Below are positions 1 to 9,000 of a stretch of 61,801 nt of DNA, piece after piece. The stretch covers positions 1-61,801 of the forward strand of contig JBAXND010000023.1 of assembly GCA_037133915.1 (NCBI GenBank), read 5' to 3'. Positions within the stretch are counted from its first letter, which is position 1. Each line of letters opens with the position of its first letter. The translations under genes were made by a program, and so were the position numbers. The notes beneath the pieces are model-generated. The model worked only from the letters and a program-made list of their open reading frames with translations. It made no database searches and was not told where the DNA came from. Source of the DNA: Bacteroidota bacterium. GTDB lineage: Bacteria; Bacteroidota; Bacteroidia; Bacteroidales; CAIWKO01.

Positions 1-2
1 AA

Positions 3-3000
3 GCCGGGCTTATGCTTCGGCTTCTTTCAAACTTTTACCGGACAACAGTGATTAATTATACACGAAACAGCGGCATTGCCGGAAGTTATATTCCGGGCAA
101 AGCATGTATAAATTCAGAAATTGACCTGTCGGCTGCATCTGTTGCTTCGGGCAGTTGGTCGCTCGGTTCGGGTTTAACATTAGTAAATGATATTACATCA
201 GGTTCAACATCATACCTGCTTTCAAATCTTGCAATTAAAACAACAACCAATACGGCCGGGGCTTATGACCTTACCGTAAATGGCGGTTTATATAAAAACT
301 ATCTGATTGTAGCTACCACGGCGCGCACGCTTCCTACCATTGTAGTTAGCGCCGCAACAATTTGTCAGGGCAGCAATATCAGTCTGAGTGTTACCGGCAG
401 CTATATGCCAACGGAAATACGCGAATACGAATGGAAAATATACACGTCAGTTCCTACGTCTCCGCTGTTCAGCAGTACAACCAGTACCTTTACGACGCCG
501 GTATTTAATACTCCGGTTACCTATATTATCCGCTATCGCGAACGCCACGAATGCTGTGGCTGGAGCCGTCCTGTATTTGCAAGTGTAACAGTTAATGCGC
601 AGCCTACAGCATCTGCAGGCGGCAGTCAGACTATTTGCTACAATGCAACAGCAACAGTAAGCGGCGCCACTTCGAGTAACGGAACCATCCTTTGGACAGA
701 AAACGGTGCAGGTTCAATTACATCAGGCGCAACTACGCTGACACCAACGTATACAGCAGCTCTGGGTGATGCAGGCAATACAGTAACTCTTACTATGACT
801 GTTTCAAACAGTCCTTGTTTGGCCGCTACAGCTACCTACACTGTAAATGTTTACAGCAATTTTACCGCAGGCAGTATCGCTATGACCGGCGAAACTATTT
901 GTAACGGCGGCGACCCTGTGAACATCAGCAGTTTATCGCTCCCGGTAGGTGGAAATGGCTCCTATTATTATCAGTGGCAAAAATCCACAACAAGCGATAT
1001 TGCGGGCTTTAGCGATATTTCAGGAGCAAATAGCAGCAGCTATGATCCGCCTTCCGGATTGATAACAACAACATGGTACCGCAGAATGGCAAAAGACGGC
1101 GCATGCAACTTAAGCTATACCGCTTCAAGCGGAGTATGGCAGGTCGTAGTAGTTGCCGATCCTTCATCACCAACTGCCACTCAATCGCCCGCCGCAACAA
1201 CGGTGTGTAACGGGCAGACATTAACCATTACCGGTGTTACCGATAATGGCGGAGGAACCGGAACATGCACTATTGAGTACCGCGCTAACGGCAGTTCATG
1301 GGGCACTTCTATACCGAGTTATACTGCATCAGTCGGTACAAATACAATTGAATTACGCAAAAATTGTTCAGCCAGCGGTTGCGATATTTCGCCCGTTACT
1401 ACTTACACATGGAATGTCGTTGCCGATCCTGCAATGTCAACACAACCTTCCGATGCAAGTGGCTGCCCGAATTTCAGCTGTACTATTTCTGCCGATGCAT
1501 CAGGTGGAACAGGTACTTTCAGCTATCAGTGGCAGGTATCAACAAACAGTTGTTCATCAGGCTGGGCCAATGTTTCAACAGGCGGAACTTCTTCATCGTA
1601 CACTGTTCCAACAGCAGCTTCCGGAACCTATTATTTTCGTTGTGCAATAGCTCAGAACGGTGGAAGTTGCGATCCATTGATGTCGAATTGCGCAACCGTG
1701 ACAGTTTATCCGGCACTGAATATTACTTCACAGCCGATACCAATATCTACCTGTATAGGTTCAACAGTATCGCTATCCACTGCCGTTACAGGTGGTGGTT
1801 CTTCCCCAGCCTATCAATGGCAAACATCACCCAGCGGAAACGCCGGCACTTTCAGTAATATCGGCGGAGCTACTGCTAATTCATATTCACCACCCACAAC
1901 AAGTGCAGGAATAATATATTATCAGTGCGTGATTAGTTCTTCTTTTCCCGGATGTTCGTCTGTTACATCCAATGTTGCATCTGTGGGCGTAGCGGCTCAG
2001 CCGGGTATTGTTACACATCCCGCAAGTTCCTCCATATGCACAGGCGGTACAGCATCCATGACCGTTGTGGGTACCGGCGGGCAATCATCGACCTATATGT
2101 GGCAATATTACAACGGCTCAAGCTGGGTAGATGTAACTAATGGAACTCCATCCGGAGCAATATATACAGGTAGTACAAGCAGTTCATTCTCGGTTTCGGG
2201 CTTAGCTGTAGGCACCTATGATTACCGTGGTGAGTATCGGTCAGCAGCGTATGGTTGTGCTACTGCATCAAGCAACAGCGCCACTGTTACCGTTGTTGCC
2301 GACCCCGTGATTTCAACCCAGCCGGCGGTATCACAAACAGTGTGCGTCGGCGGAAGCCCAAGCTTAAGTGTTGCAGCAACAGGTGGCACCGGAACATTCG
2401 GCTATCAGTGGTATTCCAATACCCTGAACAATAATACAACCGGCAGCAGCCTCGGTTCAGGAAACGGAGCTCAGACAGATACGTATTCACCGGTTACTTC
2501 TATAACAGGTACGAAATATTATTACTGCATGATTACACAAACCGGCTCCGGTTGTGCCGTTACTTCAAATACCGGAAGTGTTACCGTTGTTGCCGATCCT
2601 TCAATCAGCACACATCCGGTTTCACCGGCAGATATCTGCACAGGCGGAACGGCAGGCATGAGTGTTACGGCGGCCAACGGTGTTGCACCTCTTTCATATC
2701 AATGGCAATATAACAGCGGCAGCTGGAACAACGTTGCTGACGGCAGTCCCACAGGGTCAACTTATACAGGTGGAACCTCCACGGCATTATCTGTATCAGG
2801 AATCAGCAATACAGGCGGATATCAATACCGTTGCATCGTTACTTCGGCAGGCAGTGGTTGCGATCCGGCCACAAGCAACATCGCGACCGTTACCGTTGTT
2901 TCAGCGCCGGCGGCACCAACAGCAACGCCTTCGCCAAATGTTTCTGATGTCTGCGCAGGACAGGTCTTATCGTTAATTAACGTTACAGATAATGGCGGAG

Positions 3001-5297
3001 GTACCGGCACATGCAGCTTCCAATATTCCAATAACGGTGGTGCATGGGGTGCACTCAGTCCCTATGCGGCAACCGTTGGAACCAACACTATTGACGTACG
3101 CAGAATTTGTACCGGAAGCGGTTGCGGAGCATCGGCTGCAACATCCTATTCGTGGAATGTTGTTCCTGATCCTATAAGCGGCGTGGTCAGCATCTCCACT
3201 CCTACAGATATTATCGTTTGTCCGGGCAACGTGCTAACGCCGCAGGTCACCGGAGGCTCAGGCGGAACCGGCACCATCACCGACGAGATACAATACCGTA
3301 TTGGCACATCCGGTGGATGGACAACCTATACATCATCCATTACCGCCAACACTGTAGGCGATTACTATTTCCAGACGCGGAGAACTGCCACCGGCAATGA
3401 TTGCAACACAAGCGCATGGTCGCCTGCAGGAAACGGGCAGCTTTTGTGGACTGTAAGTCAGGCTGTCGCGCCGGTATTGGCCGTCACACCCAATATGGCC
3501 AATGCGTGTATCGGCAAGGACATCACAGCAAGTATCAGCACTGCGGGCAGTGGAGGCGTTGGTTGCTCTGACATCTATGAATACCGCATTGATGGCGGAA
3601 GCTGGAGCGGTTACACGCCGGGCAGTACGTTAAATACTACAGGACATACCAGCATTGAAATACGGGCCACCAGAGGCAATTGCAGCGGAAATCTGTGTAC
3701 ATCAGCTTCGAATACCTACACATGGAATATTGTTGAGCCATCGTCATCGGGTGTTGCTTCAGGCGATTTCGTATGGTCGGGAACCGACGGTGTATGGAGT
3801 ACAACGACCAACTGGCTCAATTACAACGGAACTAATTTTGTGGTTCCCGTGGTAATACCCGATACCAACTCAAATGTAATCATCAGACCCGATTCCACCT
3901 GTGTTTATATGTATCCTGATATTCAGTCAACCGGTCCGGTGTGCGGCACGATAAATATCCTTGCCGGGGCGCAGCTGTCCATTAACGGAGCAAACAACCT
4001 GGATGTCTATGGTGACTGGAGCAACAGCGGAATATTGAATCCGAATGCGGGGAAGGTGACTTTCAGGGGAACCAATCATTCCAACGTTTCGGGCAACACG
4101 AGCTTCCATGACCTTGCCATTAAAAAAGCAAAAGGAAGACTGGTAATATTGAGTTCAAATATTTCTGTAGGTGGTGAACTCGACCTCAGCAGGGGATTTA
4201 TTATTTCTTCGGCCACCAACCTGCTCAATATGGGAGATGGCTCAACAGTAATCAATGCCTCAGACAGCAGCTTTGTGAACGGGCCGGTTCAAAAAACGGG
4301 CGACGACGCATTTACATTCCCAACAGGCGATTTCAGTGTTTCGGGCAGAATATTTGCACCGATTGCTATTACCGATCCGGGTGTGAATACAACAGACGCA
4401 TTCATGGCAGAATATTTCTACAGTTCGGCTCCGAATAACTGGGATCCATGGGATATGGGACCGGGCGTTGACCATACCAGCGGAGTGGAATACTGGGACA
4501 TTCAAAGGATAAGTGGCAGCACCTATCCGGGTATAACGATATTCTGGATGAACGGGACGCGCAGCGGCATCGTGGATACAGGAAATCTGGTACTGGCTCA
4601 TCGTGAGATGTATAATGGCAGCCTGAGATGGATGTATAAAGGTGAAGCTGTCAGTGGAACCCTGGCATCGGGCGCAATCAGCAGCACATTGCCTTTCACC
4701 AGTTACAGTCCGATAACATTTGGAAGTAAAACATTGGGGGCAAATCCGCTCCCTGTATCACTTCTTGGATTTGATGCGGTTTGTAAAAACGATGTTGTGA
4801 CCCTTGAATGGACAACTATGACAGAAACCAACAACGATTACTTTACTATTGAGCACAGCCGGGACAGCAAAGTATGGGAGAAAACCGCGACTGTCAGCGG
4901 CGCAGGGAACAGTAATGTAATCCGTGCCTACTCGTATAAGGATTTATTACCGTCAGACGGTATCAATTATTACCGACTGTCGCAAACCGACTACGATGGC
5001 AAAAAAACAGTTTTCAATTCCGTTTCTGTAAGTTGCGAAAACCCTACGGGTAGTGAGATTGCAGTTTTCCCCAATCCGTTTACTGATGAAATTGCGATTG
5101 AATATCCAAGTCGGAAATACAGCAATATAAGCATTCGCATTTATGACATTATGGGTAATTTAGTGAAGGAAATACAACAGGTAAATCCGCATCAGTCGCT
5201 GCTCAGCATTGATGTAGCAGCATTTGCACGGGGTGTTTATTATCTTGAATTCCGCACAAATGAAGTGATGAATGTGGTAAAAATAGTGAAGAACTAA
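3..5297 (+). CDS. Giant secreted Ig-repeat protein with T9SS type A sorting domain (5' end outside window)
   Basis: The frame is open to the left window edge, and the first residues align with the interior of the downstream paralogue (6023-11527), so the true N-terminus and signal peptide lie outside the window. The visible ~1,764 residues contain about six Ig/PKD-like modules of 80-90 residues, recognised by recurring YQWQ-type strands and paired cysteines. These are followed by a long region shared with the paralogue. The last ~80 residues are a T9SS type A sorting domain (VFPNPF start, GVYYLEF and KIVKN end), which is removed on export through the outer membrane. The likely role is surface adhesin or matrix protein; the ligand is unknown. 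A strong hairpin terminator follows 18 bases after the stop, so this is the last gene of its transcript. Family and T9SS assignment are secure; function is inferred. Confidence 0.85.
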   Translation, partial: AGLMLRLLSNFYRTTVINYTRNSGIAGSYIPGKACINSEIDLSAASVASGSWSLGSGLTLVNDITSGSTSYLLSNLAIKTTTNTAGAYDLTVNGGLYKNYLIVATTARTLPTIVVSAATICQGSNISLSVTGSYMPTEIREYEWKIYTSVPTSPLFSSTTSTFTTPVFNTPVTYIIRYRERHECCGWSRPVFASVTVNAQPTASAGGSQTICYNATATVSGATSSNGTILWTENGAGSITSGATTLTPTYTAALGDAGNTVTLTMTVSNSPCLAATATYTVNVYSNFTAGSIAMTGETICNGGDPVNISSLSLPVGGNGSYYYQWQKSTTSDIAGFSDISGANSSSYDPPSGLITTTWYRRMAKDGACNLSYTASSGVWQVVVVADPSSPTATQSPAATTVCNGQTLTITGVTDNGGGTGTCTIEYRANGSSWGTSIPSYTASVGTNTIELRKNCSASGCDISPVTTYTWNVVADPAMSTQPSDASGCPNFSCTISADASGGTGTFSYQWQVSTNSCSSGWANVSTGGTSSSYTVPTAASGTYYFRCAIAQNGGSCDPLMSNCATVTVYPALNITSQPIPISTCIGSTVSLSTAVTGGGSSPAYQWQTSPSGNAGTFSNIGGATANSYSPPTTSAGIIYYQCVISSSFPGCSSVTSNVASVGVAAQPGIVTHPASSSICTGGTASMTVVGTGGQSSTYMWQYYNGSSWVDVTNGTPSGAIYTGSTSSSFSVSGLAVGTYDYRGEYRSAAYGCATASSNSATVTVVADPVISTQPAVSQTVCVGGSPSLSVAATGGTGTFGYQWYSNTLNNNTTGSSLGSGNGAQTDTYSPVTSITGTKYYYCMITQTGSGCAVTSNTGSVTVVADPSISTHPVSPADICTGGTAGMSVTAANGVAPLSYQWQYNSGSWNNVADGSPTGSTYTGGTSTALSVSGISNTGGYQYRCIVTSAGSGCDPATSNIATVTVVSAPAAPTATPSPNVSDVCAGQVLSLINVTDNGGGTGTCSFQYSNNGGAWGALSPYAATVGTNTIDVRRICTGSGCGASAATSYSWNVVPDPISGVVSISTPTDIIVCPGNVLTPQVTGGSGGTGTITDEIQYRIGTSGGWTTYTSSITANTVGDYYFQTRRTATGNDCNTSAWSPAGNGQLLWTVSQAVAPVLAVTPNMANACIGKDITASISTAGSGGVGCSDIYEYRIDGGSWSGYTPGSTLNTTGHTSIEIRATRGNCSGNLCTSASNTYTWNIVEPSSSGVASGDFVWSGTDGVWSTTTNWLNYNGTNFVVPVVIPDTNSNVIIRPDSTCVYMYPDIQSTGPVCGTINILAGAQLSINGANNLDVYGDWSNSGILNPNAGKVTFRGTNHSNVSGNTSFHDLAIKKAKGRLVILSSNISVGGELDLSRGFIISSATNLLNMGDGSTVINASDSSFVNGPVQKTGDDAFTFPTGDFSVSGRIFAPIAITDPGVNTTDAFMAEYFYSSAPNNWDPWDMGPGVDHTSGVEYWDIQRISGSTYPGITIFWMNGTRSGIVDTGNLVLAHREMYNGSLRWMYKGEAVSGTLASGAISSTLPFTSYSPITFGSKTLGANPLPVSLLGFDAVCKNDVVTLEWTTMTETNNDYFTIEHSRDSKVWEKTATVSGAGNSNVIRAYSYKDLLPSDGINYYRLSQTDYDGKKTVFNSVSVSCENPTGSEIAVFPNPFTDEIAIEYPSRKYSNISIRIYDIMGNLVKEIQQVNPHQSLLSIDVAAFARGVYYLEFRTNEVMNVVKIVKN

Positions 5298-5315
5298 TCA
5301 TTTTCCATTCCGAAT

Positions 5316-5348
5316 AAAAAAGACTTTCCCTGCGGGAAGGTCTTTTTT
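5316..5348 (+). terminator. Rho-independent terminator
   Basis: An A-rich left arm, AAAAAAGACTTTCCC, and a right arm, GGGAAGGTCTTTTTT, pair over 15 bp with one G-U wobble and a TGC loop. The right arm ends in a T-run. It closes the transcript of the giant T9SS gene. Confidence 0.9.
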
Positions 5349-5589
5349 GTTTTCATCTGCACCCAACCACGATATCGAGCTATATCATCGATTTCGTATA
5401 TCCTTTTTTTACATCTTATACCAAGTTGTTTGTTGATTGGCTATAACGCTATTTTTCATCTACGAACCTGTATATTCAACTTTTAACTTATTGATTTGTT
5501 GATATTTATGTGAATTATTAATAGTGAAAAAGCTTGCGTTTTGCTGTTATTGGGATTATTTTTGCCCTGTCATTAAAAAAACACTCACA

Positions 5590-6021
5590 ATGAAAAAAAA
5601 CATACTTGCGGCTTTGGTCGCAGCAGTACCGCTTTTCATGGCATCAGCATTTGGCCAAACCACAATTCAAGGGAAATATCTGGTTCAAAATATCAGCTGC
5701 ACCGAAGCAGGCACAGTAATGACCGAACCGTATTCTGTACTGTTTTATGAAAACTGGAAACAAAACATTGCAGTAGACTTTTCAAAAGATTCGGTAGCGT
5801 ACTTATCATTCGATAAAAAAAATAGCGCTCATTATCAGGCAGGCGAAGGCCTTATCACCTTCTACTTTACCACAGGCACAGCAATCAAATTTGGCGGGCA
5901 GAAAACCGAATCTCCATCATTGAGTTCAACCACCTATCAGCTTGAACCAATAAAAGAAGGATACCGGCTTATTCTTGAAAAAGGAGAACATATTTCAATT
6001 ATTGAACTCCAAAAGAAATAA
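5590..6021 (+). CDS. Small exported protein of unknown function
   Basis: This encodes 143 residues. I chose the ATG at 5590 over an earlier in-frame codon at 5524 because it begins a clean signal peptide (MKKNILAALV, cleavage near SAFGQ), while the longer form adds a cysteine- and aromatic-rich leader unlike a secretion signal. The mature ~120 residues are rich in beta-strand-forming stretches (GKYLVQ, AYLSFD, LITFYF, GYRLIL), which suggests a small lipocalin-like barrel or sandwich, but I recognise no family motif. The stop is one base before the ATG of the next gene, so the two are translated from one message. The protein may assist or accompany the giant surface protein; that is inference from context only. 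Confidence 0.7.
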   Translation: MKKNILAALVAAVPLFMASAFGQTTIQGKYLVQNISCTEAGTVMTEPYSVLFYENWKQNIAVDFSKDSVAYLSFDKKNSAHYQAGEGLITFYFTTGTAIKFGGQKTESPSLSSTTYQLEPIKEGYRLILEKGEHISIIELQKK

Positions 6022-6022
6022 A

Positions 6023-9000
6023 ATGAAAAAAATAATTACACTCTTTTTCGTCAGTATATTGATGAGCTGCAGCTCATTGTATTCACAACCATTAGCCTAC
6101 CTGTATGTAGGGGTAATCACACTGGAGCGCTACAACAGTGATTGCTGGGGCTGCGGCAACCCTGACCCAACATGGTATGTAAGCGGAACGCACAACGGAA
6201 CCGGCGGGGGCACCTATACCAAAGGTTGGCAATATTCAGAAATGCCCGGTTACTCCTGGGATCTGGTAGCCACAGGCTGGGAAGATTATGTTATAAATAC
6301 CAGTTCTACAACAGCTACTTCATTTACACTTGGAATTGATGCATGGGAAAACGACTGCGACCCACCTGAAACATTTACCTCTTGCAACCTCGGCCTGAAT
6401 GCCGATAACAATCGTTGTACTAATGGCAGCATGACCACGATTAATTTCAGAAATCAAAGTCCGTGTACATGGCACACCGGCTGGGGCAACTGTGGCAGTT
6501 ATTGGGTAGAATACAGTTACTACTGGTCTTTTAAAAGTGCACCCACCTGTACCCCTTCCATAACACCTGCTAACAATGCGCTTTGCAGCGGAAGTACCGT
6601 TACATTCAGCACGGGAAGCTGCAATGATGCCTATGGAAATACCATGTACAAGAATATTAAATGGCAAAAATCAGCCAATACCGATTGCAGCGGAGCAAGC
6701 GGATGGACCGATATCAGCGGAGCCACATCTTCGTCATACACGCCTCCGCAAACAGCCGGAACAAGATTGTACAGAGTAATAACAACGGCCAACTGCACAG
6801 CAGATTTCAGCTCATATACATCAACGTCAAACTGTGCCCGCGTTACATATAACCCTATGAACGGAGCCAACAGCGGTGATAACCCACCGGCCATTCAAAG
6901 TTCCGCCTGCGGCACTACCATTCTACCGAACGTTGCCACTGCATTTTCAGCCCTGGCCACACCGGCCGTGGGAGCGGCTGCTAATGTTACCTATACATGG
7001 AGCACCAGCCCATCGGCAGGTGTGACTATTTCCAATCCAAATTCCATGTCAACGAACATCACTTTTGCAACGCCAGGCAATTACGGTGTATCTGTTACTT
7101 ATGGAGATGGATGCGCTGCTGCAAATGCCTATTCATCATGCAATCTTACCGTGTCACAACCCGACTGCAATTACATCTACGCATCATGGAACTCCGGGAA
7201 CGATCTGAACCTTGGAGGGCCAACCGGTCCGGTAAAAACGCTCACCCGCGCCATGGCTCTGGTGAGCGGTTCCAGAAATTACATACGGATGGATGCGGGA
7301 ACCTATACAGAAAATAATGTCATCAATTTAATGAACAACGTAATTATTGATGGCGGTTATTCCTTCGCAGGAGGCAGTTGGACAAAAAGCAGTGCAGCAA
7401 CCACAACGCTCAACATGAATGGCACAGAATCGCCCACAGTTAACAGCGCTCACACAATTGGTTTTAAAGGAAGCAGTACCAGTGGATGGAAACTCCAGGA
7501 CCTGACCATCAATGTTACATCTCCAACCGGGACATCAACCTCGGGGAACGGCCAATCTTCTTATGGCGTCTGGATAAACGGATGCTCAAGTTATTCAATC
7601 AGCCGTTGTGCAATTAATCCCGGCAATGCCACTAATGGAAACGGAGCAACCGCCGGTTGGCAGGGCATGGCAACCGACCCGTATGATGGCAACAACGGAA
7701 ACGCCGGTAGCACCGGAAGCAGCGGTTCAACGGGAGGTTGCAGCATGTGGGACGACCATGGCGGCTCAGGCGGCGGTGGAGGCGGTGGAGGCAATGGAGG
7801 CGGAAGTCCTGTTGCCGCAGGAAGTAACGGCGGAGCAGGCGGCAGCGGAGGTACCGGTGGTGATGATCATGACGGCGCATGCACTGATGGCGTAAAACCT
7901 GGCTTTAGTGGCACAGCAGGCACGCTGGCAGGCGGTACTAATGGAAGTGCAGGCATTGCCGGCTTGTGCACAAACTGCAACTGCAGATTGGATGGAGGCT
8001 ATGCCGGTGGGAATGCAACAAGCCCGACTGACGGGTCGAACGGTTCCGCAGGAAGTAACAGTTATCTCACCGGATATTTTGTACCGGGAATCGGCGGTAA
8101 TGGTTCTGCCGGTACAGGTGGTTCAGGAGGTGGTGGAGGCGGTGGAGGCGGAGGCGATGCCAATGGACAGAATGAAGCGGGTAACGGCGGCTCAGGTGGC
8201 GGCGGCGGTGGCGGTGGTGGCGGTGCCGGAAAAGGCGGCTATGGCGGTGGCTCTTCGTTCGCAATTTTTATTTGGGCAGGAGGAACGGGTGGTGCGATTA
8301 CGAATTGCTCATTGAGCACAGGAACAGCAGGAACAGGTGGACTTGGCGGAAACGGTGGGACAGGTGGCTCGGGAGCCTCGGGTGGTTCAATTGTGTCGGG
8401 ATGCAGCGACCAGCAAAACGGAGGTGCAGGCGGCAGTGGTTCGGCAGGAAGTAAAGGCGGAAACGGTGGAAATGGTGCAATCGGTTTACGCTACGCCATC
8501 TGTCAGCAAAATGGAGGAACAGCACCTACGTTATCACCGGCTGGATTTGTAACCATTAATTCATCCACGTCCGGTGGAAGCATCCCAAACCCGGTTACTG
8601 TTACAGTTTCACACGGAACAAACAGCGTTTGCTCAAACAGCGAAATCACTATCGGACGCAGTGCCGCGGGCAGCTGGACATTACCCACAGGAGCAACATA
8701 CGTAATGGACGTTAATTCCAGTACTTCGTCATATACTTCAACAAGCAACAACCCGATAATTATTCTTGCAGACGGCGGCACCCTGCCGGTATCACTGAAT
8801 CTTACCACAAATGCTTCTGCTTACAACAGCTACCTTATTAAAACTACAGACAGGACACTGCCTACCATTAATATTTCAGGACTTCCGGCTTGCGAAGGAG
8901 GCACAATCACACTTTCCGCATCAGGACTTTATGGCACTACGGTAGATTATGACTGGCGTATTTTTACCACCGATGCCAATACTCCGCTTCAGAACAGCTC

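Noticed and set aside
7590..8550. Many overlapping open frames on both strands in the glycine-rich block
   Set aside because: They are by-products of GGN-rich repeat coding in the main frame and encode Arg/His/Pro-rich low-complexity sequence with no start context or homology signs.
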